From Branchiostoma floridae (Eukaryota; Chordata; Leptocardii; Amphioxiformes; Branchiostomatidae): a DNA stretch of 64,000 nucleotides. The stretch lies in contig NC_049981.1 in the NCBI RefSeq assembly GCF_000003815.2, forward strand, positions 7,251,705-7,315,704, given 5' to 3'. The position numbers and the translations under genes are program-made. The notes under the pieces are model-generated. The model saw nothing but the letters and a program-made list of their open reading frames with translations, was not told where the DNA came from and ran no database searches. Positions 54,511-64,000 of the stretch are shown in pieces (within the stretch, counting starts at the first letter, position 1; each line of letters starts with the position of its first letter).

Positions 54511-56511
54511 AGAGTTGCACTTGTTTAAAGAATACAACATTAGTGTGATTGAGATGGGTAGATTTGTTAGTGTAATAAAGAAGAAAAGTGCAAGCACTGA
54601 AACTCAATAGTTTGTAATATAAATTCTACTAACAAGGAATTTTGACGGTTGTACCCTTCTCGAAAATTTAATATTTTCACATTTTTATCTGCAAGTACAG
54701 TTTTCATATGTGGGTACGTGGTGCCCAAATATTATGCTATTAGTGTATTCCCCTATTGCTGCATTGTCAAGTCTTGTAACAGCCGTTATATTATTCACAG
54801 TGCAACACATTGAATAATAGCCCCTGTGATATTGGGAGACTAGTAAGGATTAAATTGTGAATAGCACACAACAATGTTGTCACTACCAGTACAATTGCAT
54901 GGTAATCCCCCATTGTTATGGGTATTAAATACTGAAAGAGAATTGTTCATTCTCAGCACTCGGTGTGTAAAGAATGGCTTTCGTATCAACAATTGAACGT
55001 TGGTGGGTTTTGATAGATGTTTTGGCGCGTGTAGAAGTATGTTTGGGTGCGTATGAGCATATGTCTGTATCTTGCCGATACATTAATAACTGGATATGAA
55101 GAATGTTCACTTAGATGAGAAAATGGAATTGCAATTTCTAGCGATAAAACAAAGTCAACCCGTTCCATTATTATTTGTTCAGTGATTCTGTATTGAAGAC
55201 TAAGCTTCAAATATGGAAGGTAGCCACTACCATACCTTAGATTGACTTTATGTATAGAAAATCATATAGAAAATACAACTATTTATTTATTTATTATAGA
55301 ATATACCATCATATTACAAACATAACATATAGTTCAATGTAAAAACAGCTTATGTATATATACAGTCTACAAATTACTCAAGAGTGAATAGTTGTATGTA
55401 TGCTATATTGCAGACATTGATGTCAGCATTCATATCTTGAATGGTGCCTGAATTACGTTGTCTTGAAGAAGTGTATCTGACAGTGACTGTCATCCTTTAC
55501 ATTTCTCAAGAAATTTTACACCTTTTCCTTCAAGAAAGTGTGTTCAGGATGTCAGGTTGATTGATCAGCGTCAATCAAGTGGAGTTGGATTTCAGGCATG
55601 GTGGAGAAATGCAGGGGTCAGCCCCAGAACAAATGGCTCCATTCACAGGATGGTGTTGTGTTTGTTTGACCCCTAACCTTTAACCCCAGGACAGAAAAGC
55701 GGTACACAAGCCCCACATGCCTTTGCACTTGCCCTCTTTCATCAGAATACTAAATCATTATATGGGAAAAGGCATGTGTATTCACTATTCAGTCAACTGC
55801 ATGTGGAAAAGTTCAATCAGAGATTTTGATATTTTTGCTTTAGAAGGTCCACGGGCATTGACAAGTGCTGTGGAAAAAATGATAGTATTTTGCAGCGCCC
55901 AGCATTTTATTTCTATAAATATACAATTCACAGCCTGTTAAGCAGTTTTTTTGTTATGGCGGTACATTTTTACTGACAAATTTTTTACTCTTGACTACAA
56001 TATTATTGATTTTTTTTTGCAACAGTGCAGAAGACTTAATAAAAATTTCCTTTCCTTGAGAAGAATTAAATGTAGTTCTGACGTTTTCTCAAATTTGGCT
56101 GCAAGGTTTGTCACACGATGAACCTCAGTATATTCTGACTGACATTTTCACTCTACGGCGCACTATTTTCCCCCGCCGATGTTTATAACAGTGTAAGAGA
56201 CTCGATGATGTCACTTCCGAGCTGAGGGCCAACTGAGCAGCTCAGAGGAATTTCTCTAACAGTCGCTAGATAAACACTGGGGGTAATGCAACTTGTCAGC
56301 TGCCGCCGCCACCTCAACCCTGGATTCCAACTAACCTGGTTGGCGCTCCGCTAGACAAAGCTTGGGCTCAATTTTCAGACAACTGCACTGCTAAAGAACT
56401 CCTTTTAAATGTTTTAGCGTGGAAAGCTTTGTAGGCAGCCTTATTGTGAGGAAACTTCATGTCTTGGTGGTGGTTTTGTCTTTATCTAGCTTAGTTTAAT
56501 TTCTTGGGCTT

Positions 56512-56710
56512 ATTTTACGGACGACCACCTGAGTGCTACAGTGAAACCTGTTGAAGAAGACCACTCGGTCACAGTTTGTTTTATGTTTGCAGGTAGCCCT
56601 AGGGTTCTTAAAATGTTTGTGTTAACACGAAACATTATCAAAAAGTGGTCATACTGGCTATGTGCTCCTTATGTAGAGGATGTAACTAAAACAAGTTTGA
56701 CTGTACTGTC
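56512..56710. repeat. GGTGGTCG-type dispersed repeat, inverted fragment
   Basis: GACGACCACCTGAGTGCTAC, AGTGAAACCTGTTGAAGAAG and ACCACTCGGTCACAG, with AGTTTGACTGTACTG at its right side. The same words appear in the 31197 copy. Confidence 0.55.
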
Positions 56711-58721
56711 AAATAATGATATGTTATAGTGTGACAGACTTTGCAAACAACGTTTTACTTACAAAATTTTCTTGTCTTTGTAACATCTTTGTTTCATCTT
56801 GGGTAGTTGTTTTATGTCTAAAGGAATTTTACACCTGAATGTTTCAGCAGACTTCATAATGTGCATTTTCTTGGTTTCAATTCTTTGAAAATTACTAGTT
56901 TGCAAAGATTGTTGTCAAAGAATTGTCACAAGTTCTGCAGACAACTTCTTGTCTCAAAAATTCTTAAGACATCTCAGCCTTGCATCAAGGCATGTGTTAA
57001 GGTTTCCGAGAACAGAGGAAGTTTGTGTGGAGGGTGGGGGAAACGTTGGAGGCTGGAGAGTCTCTGGTGGCGGTGCCTGTCCAGTGTTTCTCTCACCCTC
57101 TGTCAGGATGAATTGTGATGATCATAACCAGTAGACTCTCGGCTAGACAACAGCGCACTGGACCAGGGGCCCGGGGTGGGAAGTTCGAAGCCCACAGAAA
57201 AAAAGTAGACTTTCTTTGAAAACAATACCAAGGTAGTTTGTTTTCTGTGAGAAAGGTTCTGTAAGAAGAAAAGGAAAACTGGAATTGGGAGATCATTATG
57301 AAAATAAGTCTGAAGAAAATAAGGCACACCTTGTTTTTTTCTTGAATAGGGAAAGTTTTCTACAAGTGATCACACTCGTCAGTTAAATTGTAGGAAAACA
57401 GTTCTAAAGGATTTGGAATCTTCAGAAATGTTAAATTTTTGCCTACGAGTGCAATATCAGCTGAAAGCTCTCTCCGTCATAAAAGTAATAGTGTCAAAAT
57501 TATTAGTCAATGATGTTCACAGCTTTAGATATGATTATTTGATAAAGTCATAGTCTTCATGAAGTTTTGGTGAAGGTTTAGGGAATTCCAGTCAAAATTC
57601 TATCTTACTTTTTTAAGTTTCACTTTCAGACTTTTTGATATCAATGATGATAATGTTCAAAGGTGAGGAAGTAGTTACTCCAAGTTGCTAACAGATCGAT
57701 AGACCAAAGGAAGTTTCCAAGGCTCGATTTTCTACGGTAAACGTCGTCTGTATCATTGAGTAACCTTCGAGCGTTCTCAACTATCGCCCCCAAATTTCAC
57801 GGAAGTTTGTATAACAATATCAGCAACAAAGCCGAAGTGGTTACCGTGGAATTTCCAGCTAAAAGCTTGCGGTTTGGGAGCAGTGCTAAATTCAGGGGAA
57901 GTTTAGACTCCCAGGAAAACCTCAGGTATCCGCGGCCATTCTCTGCTCATAAATAGTGTGTTCTGTTATGTTTTGGTGGCCTTTGTTTGATCGCTGTTAG
58001 CCGGATGTGACCCAGAAAACTTAGGAAGTCTGTTTTCTTACTGGTGGAGAGAGGAAAGGAAGATAGACCGTTATATTTGATACTATTAAGGCCTGTCCAA
58101 TGTTGTTAGTTGGCTCTCAGGCATTGCTTATAGAAACAAAAAGAGTTGAACTAGAAGACAAATATGAAAACAGATTCTGAGAGGAAAGTTTGTAGTTTAA
58201 TATACACAGTTTTAACAAGTATGATCAGGTACAACTTTTCCTCGAAACCCTCTGTTTTCATGTTGACATGTTTCAAATCTTTTACTTCAGAATGTCTAAA
58301 AACATACAAGGAAATAAAATGGTGTTTTTTTTATGACAGCACTATTAACTTTTAGTAACTCTTCACAGTTTCGACAAAATAGAAATGACAGTTGTCAATG
58401 CTCAAGAATGAATGGTTGAGGTTGTGCTTTTGGAGTGCAGAAACATATTGACCTACTTAGGTGGATATAGGAGCTGGCGTTGTCAGGCAGGCTTTTAGCA
58501 AAGTTTACAGTAAGGGTGGTAAAAAGCAATGAAATGTGTCTAACGGGTTGAATTAGGGGTAGTTAGAGCTGCCACGACGTGACGCGTGCACAATCACGGT
58601 CTACGTTCTTTGCACAAGTTCTTCTCCTCTCTTGACTTGACCCTCAAATGTAAATGTGTATATTTGTTCTGCTGTTCTTTGGTCTTTGTGAAACTTTGTC
58701 TTTCTGAGGGCCAAGGTGAAG

Positions 58722-58937
58722 TAACGGTAATTCACCTTTATCCACATGGTAACTTATTTCCGTTGTTTTTAAAAACGAGGTGTTTACGTATATAGTCGAC
58801 AACGTTATTTTCAAATTGCAATATTTTCATAGCACTCCAGTCTGAAACAGCAGTCTGTCGACTTGACATCCCTAAATACTCCAATTCTATATACAACGGA
58901 TAAATGTTACCCCGCGGATAAAGGTGAACTAGCGTTA
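58722..58937. mobile_element. TTCACCTTTATCCG-family MITE, copy F
   Basis: 216 bp from TAACGGTAATTCACCTTTAT to GATAAAGGTGAACTAGCGTT. Core: TTTTCAAATTGCAATATTTT, with the distal GTCTGTCGACTTGACATCCC. Confidence 0.9.
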
Positions 58938-59246
58938 ATACAGGTCTTTCTCACATCAGGGCAACAAGGAAGAAGGAAAAGTCTTAGGAAGAGCGGTACC
59001 ATGTCTTGCCAACACAAGTCTTGTAAAGTTCTGGAGTGAAAAGTTCATCTCCTTCCCATGTGGTTACAAATGAAACATGTTCTTGCCCTTCGACCCCTCC
59101 TGGCTCCAATGCTTATACAAGGACCAGAGTTCTGAGTACTGAGACACATCTGGTCTCACTTCTGCTACCTTAGGGGGGGAGGGGGGCACAGGCCAACACC
59201 TTTGATAACACCACTGGTAGAAATAGAACTTGGCGGTCTTCTTGGA

Positions 59247-59463
59247 TAACGCTAGTTCACCTTTATCCGCAGAGTAACCTATATCCGCATTATGGGTATT
59301 TAGGGACATCAATGGGACGGACGGTGGTTTTAACCTGCAAAACAACTGTATTTTCAAAATATAGCACTTTGAAACAAACTTCTGTCGACTTGATATTCCT
59401 AAACACCGTCTAGTTTTAAACAACGGATATAGGTTACCCCACGGATAAAGGTGAACTAGCGTT
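59247..59463. mobile_element. TTCACCTTTATCCG-family MITE, copy G
   Basis: 217 bp with the best-preserved ends: TAACGCTAGTTCACCTTTAT and GATAAAGGTGAACTAGCGTT. It lies only 309 bp from copy F. The minus-strand open frame at 59064-59549 runs through it and is not a gene. Confidence 0.9.
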
Positions 59464-60420
59464 GACTGAGGTTTGTTCCTTAGGCCACAATTGTTTGTTT
59501 CCACGGTTTTCAGATATTTTATACTGAAAATCAAACAAACAGTTAACAAACAACATTAGACATTGAAGACATAGATCTAGCAAAACTTAATTTTGTGTAC
59601 CCAATTCATATGGCGTGTAGTACATTGCATATACTTGTCTATTCAGCTGATATTAATGCCCCTCGGACATGTGTACCTGATATCTTGCCTAACGTACTGT
59701 AATAATTCGCAAGAAGTAAAGATATCTGTTCACAGAGCTTTTGCCTTATCTTTTTCGTTAATGCAGCTTACAAACATTTTAAAGATAGACGTGGTCAAAA
59801 TTTGTGTACAGAACGATCGATAAATGCGAGAAAGTTGCGACAGCAGACATGGACAGCTGATGCGAATTGCGATCACTGTTATCGCGATCATTCCCGTGTC
59901 CAAGAACGGCGCTTGTCGTGGTCTTTATTGCGTTTTACCGAGACGGGCATCAGAAGTGTCTTTCAGATAATCTACTTAGAATGCGGGACAGGGACTGAAT
60001 GCATTGGGGCTGATATTATCGGAAGAGGTTATTGAGTTGGTATTGAAGCATAATTACTTAATATCATCGCCCATGACTTTTCCTATGGCAGGGGAATTCT
60101 GAAGATCGAAGCGAAATAAAGCGTTAGAGGGTCACTTCTTAAAGCAAGGAGTTTGATCCTTGTGTTGCATTTTAAGACACAAGTAAAACTCAGAGTCAGA
60201 TACCATATTTTCACTCAAGACAAGAAAGTCACAGATCTCAAAGATGACAACTACATATATGACAAAAGTTGTAAACATTTTTTTTCAGATTCTAAATACA
60301 AAGATGAAAACACTAAAAAGACGATTGCTTATATATAAGATAACTGAACAAACTTGATCAGGTACAAGTTGAGGTTCACCCCCATACCTGTGTGTTTTTT
60401 TAGGTACATAATGTTGCGAT

Positions 60421-60461
60421 CGTTGGTTGGTTGGTTGGTTGGCTGATTGATTGATTGATTG
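60421..60461. repeat. (GGTT)n(GATT)n microsatellite
   Basis: Five GGTT-type units followed by GATT units. Confidence 0.95.
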
Positions 60462-60958
60462 ACAACCCAAAACATTGACAAATAAGAAGAACCCCTCAGA
60501 ATGCCAACTTTTTATCATACATTTTTCAAATCTCATAACCAAAAAAATGGCCAGGACCCATATTCCACACCATCCCCCAAATTGGTTGCTTCTGTACCTC
60601 TACTATTACATTAGAGTAAAATCCTGACCAGAACCCTGTGCAGTTAGCAGAAAGGAATTCCTGGTCATGCGATAGCCTAATTGTGTGGAATGGTTTGGTT
60701 TCACCTCGGCCAGTCTCCTGTCAAATCTGCGTGGCAGAACCTCCGTTCGGAGTCGCTAAGTCATTACCGAGGGTGTTGCGAGAAACATGGCCCACGCTCA
60801 GGGCGAAAACAATGGCCACGCTCAGGGCGAAATTGGGCTTGCGTGTTTCATAACCCGGGAGAAAAGTCTCCTGATCCCGACAATCCTGCCTTTGGAGGAA
60901 GCTATATTGGTAGATAGGTAGGTAGGTATATTGGTAGATTGTCCCTCCTCCTGTCAAG

Positions 60959-61234
60959 TAGAGCTGTGTACCTAAAGAAATTTTAGGTACCGGTAAGGTA
61001 CACGGGTTTAGGTACAGGTCCGGACCTTTACCTGTACCTAAACGGGTTGGATCAATTATCTGTAAGTTGTAAATGTGGCCAACTCTTTTTTTTAGTGAGA
61101 AATTGTTATTTTTGTATGAAGATTTAGATATTTGAACCTCAACACAAAGTTTTCTTAATTTTCAACTGCAATATTATCACAAATGTCATCCTTGAGGTAT
61201 GGTACAGGTACGGGTATTTAGGTACACAGCACTA
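60959..61234. mobile_element. hAT-type MITE, second family, complete
   Basis: 276 bp with ends TAGAGCTGTGTACCTAAA and TTTAGGTACACAGCACTA (inverse, one difference). It is flanked by a perfect 8-bp duplication, CTGTCAAG, at 60951-60958 and 61235-61242. It carries subterminal GGTACAGGTCCGG and ACCTGTACC words, like the 1446 family, although the terminal sequence differs. Non-coding. Confidence 0.9.
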
Positions 61235-63345
61235 CTGTCAAGCCATAGGGATAAGAAAGGGTTGCTGTAAAACTTGTACTTTATCTCTGTACTATAAAAA
61301 AAGGTCCCGTCTTCAGCATTTTTTTCGTACGATTCATCTTAAATCGGTAGTATACACCCTTAACAAGGAAGTTAAAGACGTGATTGTTTGTGTGAGACTG
61401 TATAATTTCATGCTTAAGTTAACATATTAGATGTCAGTGTTTGAAAAAAGATGAGCAAGCTTAATTTGCAAGCAATCAACTAAACTGTAATAGTAGGTAG
61501 TCTTGTGAGCAACCAAATATTTCCAAAGCTTGTCAATGAAATATATTCACTTATTACATTTTAGAATTTTCCAAGTTGCAAAGAATGTTTTATTGTACAA
61601 TGTTATGAAAATATATACGTTGGTTGCCAAAAGTTCCATCCAGATTGCTACAGTATATCTAGTTTCCAAGGAGGTAGAAAGTTCTTTCTTGAAATGCTGT
61701 AACAGTTTTTGCGCTTTTGATGTTAGATTGAGCTTGATATGTATTTACCTCTCAATACTGGAGCTTGCGAGGGAATGGGAAATCTGTTCTGTATCTATTT
61801 GTACATCTACATTGTGTATCACCTCGGTTGACCCCTCGTATTTCCAAAATAGCGCAGAAATGCACGGGCGTTAGCCAAATGTCTCGCTGATTGTTGTGGG
61901 GAACATTCAGGAAAATTGGGGGATACATCATAAGAATGTTTGGCGCCAGAGTAGAAACTGTTGAAAGCTTTGATATGATGATAAAAGACTTGGGAAATCA
62001 CCTCCCGCGCTGAGAAACGTCCGAAGAGAGCCGTTTACAAGTCTTGAATGTCTTCCTTTAAAACCCTCGCAATTGTTAGGCTGTTTTATGATGATTGTAT
62101 ATTTTTCTTCCACATTCGTTTGTGACATTGCCGTCTTGGGGAAATGAAGTACGCAATTTTTTCTCAGTCTGGTTAAGAAAAGAGTTTGTAGAAGATATTA
62201 TCTTTGATTTCAACAACTTCATGTGTCATTTTTTCTCAACTAATTACAGGGCTTGAAATACTATTCCTGGAAGACATTTTGGCTTTTTTTTGTATTCTAA
62301 CTTCTGAAGAAACTTGTACAGCAAGTTACAATCATGGCAATCACTGACAATTTTGCGATAAAACAACCGGCGTTTGTGTTATCGTACGCCGTTCGTCGTG
62401 TTTCGTATCAACTGGCAACTGTCAAAAATATCTGGTGTCCTGTTGTGTGGCGACAATACTGGCGACAAAAAGCGATGCTATCGTTACCGGGGTGATGCTA
62501 TCGTGCTCTGGGCCGAGTCAACTGCTCTGTCTCCGTCTAACGATTTCCCGTCCCGGTGTCTCCGCCCTGACCTTTTGACACCCGCTATTGTGGAGTTGGT
62601 GTAATGGGGCAGGCTCTCTGCCTGGGGGAGTTTTCCTCCAAGCCTTGCAGGAACCCGCCTACCAGTCTGTTGGGAATTGTTGTCACTTGTTTCACCTCCC
62701 CTAGGCCAAACCAGTTTCATTTCTTGGTTCTCGGATTTTGTAAAAAAAAGACTAAACCAGAAGCACAACTTGAAAATAGAGTCAGAGGGAAGTTTGTACG
62801 TTAGTAGTTGGTACGCACAGTTTGGAGGAGCCAGGTTCGAGTTTACCTCCCAGCTCTATGTTTTAGTCCTGACCGCTCACGGAAGTTTTGCTAACAAATG
62901 CCTAAGAAACAAGAAAGTGAATTGATAGAGCTTTACACATAGTTTCAGTCCTTGTATCCATGTTTCTGTGTGCGTCTAGTTGGGGGAATGGTTTATGTAG
63001 GGAGTGTTGGTGTCCTTGACTGGGGATACAAGCCAGCCAGGGTACGGCAAATACACCCTTTGTGCAGGACTTGGGCATGGTGTTTGATCACGTTTTACAA
63101 TCGCCACTTTGTGTGGTGGGAGCCGGGGCAAAGCTTCACTCCAGGCAATTTGGTGGCAAAGGAGCTGCGGCTTTGAGAGGGCGTCAAAACCCTGTATTTA
63201 GCGTGCACGGGGTATCCGGCAGTTCCAAAAGGGGCGAATCACGTCGCCAACTGTTGCGCTGAAAGGGCGAAGCGATGATGTCATAGTGGGGAAGAAAAGA
63301 ACGAGGGTCCCCCTGCCTAAATTGGGGCACAGCCGGGGCATCCTT

Positions 63346-63445
63346 NNNNNNNNNNNNNNNNNNNNNNNNNNNNNNNNNNNNNNNNNNNNNNNNNNNNNNN
63401 NNNNNNNNNNNNNNNNNNNNNNNNNNNNNNNNNNNNNNNNNNNNN
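63346..63445. other. Assembly gap (100 N)
   Basis: Exactly 100 N; gap length unknown. It lies within Smad6/7 intron 3, so an exon could be concealed here. Confidence 0.99.
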
Positions 63446-64000
63446 TGGCGTTTGATGGATTATTAGGCTGTCTTGTAGGGTACGTGAAAAGGAGTGTTGC
63501 AATTTGTTGCAAGTGTTTCTCGCTCTTTGTCTGTGGCAGACAAGTTTGGTACAAGACTCGTGGCGCAAAACGAACACCTTCATTAAATGCCTCATAGACA
63601 GATGTAAAGTCAAGTAAGTCGAGGGATGTTCCGAGGTAAGTAAGACTGGATTTCGCGGAAATTCGTCGGATTTTTTGCGGTGATATTCATTTGACTCGTG
63701 TATTGTGTGGCCCGGCTCACTGGAGTTTGGGTAACAAAGGCCTTTATCTGTCCACAGATATTCTCTTCTTTGTGACGGGGCACAATAGCAGGTAATAGTG
63801 GCTGCCCATCCACTGTTGACAAAAGGCTCAGGGAATTTTTCAGCTCAGAAGATGTCTCAGTTCCGGGCACACGGCCAAAGTTGTCCAGCCAGGAGAAGTT
63901 TGCGAGGATTTTCTCCAAAGTTTTGCCTAGCAGCAAATTCCACGGAACCTAGAGGGGCTTGGGGTAACACAAAGGCGGCCCTCTCTGCCGAGGTCGGCCA

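Larger units (their letters stand above)
40375..64000 (+). other. Smad6/7: Smad6/7 intron 3, incomplete (at least 23.6 kb)
   Basis: Opens with GTAAGT. No segment with MH2 hallmarks was found in any frame, and no long open frame of the expected size exists. The intron therefore extends past the window, or the MH2 exon falls in the gap at 53736 or 63346. Besides the separately listed repeats, these segments are GC-richer than their surroundings and could be regulatory: about 44280-44430, 47450-47590, 48280-48560, 49590-49790, 50100-50300, 56150-56360, 59830-59960 and 62350-62600. Elsewhere nothing beyond AT-rich sequence is seen. Confidence 0.75.

Noticed and set aside
59064-59549. 161-residue minus-strand open frame
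   Set aside because: Covers MITE copy G from end to end; similar peptides would arise from any copy of that element.
63062-63262. Possible Smad MH2 exon near the end of the window
   Set aside because: The frame lacks the MH2 hallmarks and no flanking splice sites in phase 1 fit.

Overview
The window looks like metazoan nuclear DNA, most probably from a cephalochordate (amphioxus, Branchiostoma). It has spliced genes with GT-AG introns, a single-copy inhibitory Smad that mixes SMAD6-like and SMAD7-like features, an intron-poor BTB-BACK-Kelch gene, and a dense set of short inverted-repeat transposons, tRNA-derived SINEs, LINE tails and microsatellites. The species call is inference. Two 100-N runs (53736-53835, 63346-63445) are scaffold gaps.

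Left part (1-36 kb) is repeat-rich and gene-poor. A BTB-BACK-Kelch gene (2256-3608, + strand) has an in-frame TAA after 450 codons. Kelch-like sequence continues past it, first in the same frame and then in another frame, up to 3844, so the propeller end looks broken or mis-assembled. A decayed multi-finger C2H2 zinc-finger relic lies just downstream on the minus strand (4592-4864). The rest is non-autonomous DNA transposons: hAT-like elements with 8-bp target duplications, a TA-flanked CTGTAAATGCA family (5 copies), a TTCACCTTTATCCG family (7 full or partial copies), an ACGTAC-rich family (3 copies), and a foldback family ending in TCTCCAAGCAGA with 9-bp duplications. There is also a satellite of about 350 bp (18447-20562), several smaller tandem arrays, SINE fragments and LINE 3' ends.

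Right part (36-64 kb) is the 5' end of an inhibitory Smad gene (Smad6/7, + strand). A CpG-rich promoter carries two perfect palindromic Smad-binding elements (GTCTAGAC) and a CCAAT box. Coding exon 1 (36828-37329) gives the N-terminus and MH1-like domain. Exon 2 (38203-38265) gives the PPPPY Smurf-binding motif, and exon 3 (40306-40374) gives linker. All three exons join in phase 1. No MH2-coding exon is visible, so intron 3 runs at least 23.6 kb to the window end, or the exon is hidden in a gap. That intron is poorer in transposons and holds decayed tandem repeats, a tRNA-like SINE head, microsatellites, three short DNA transposons and GC-richer islands that could be enhancers.

The clearest regulatory story is a likely autoregulatory loop: an inhibitory Smad whose own promoter has two palindromic Smad sites, as known for vertebrate SMAD7. 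The main novelty candidates are the foldback and MITE families and the homogenised satellite. No viral gene, CRISPR array or complete tRNA/rRNA gene was recognised.
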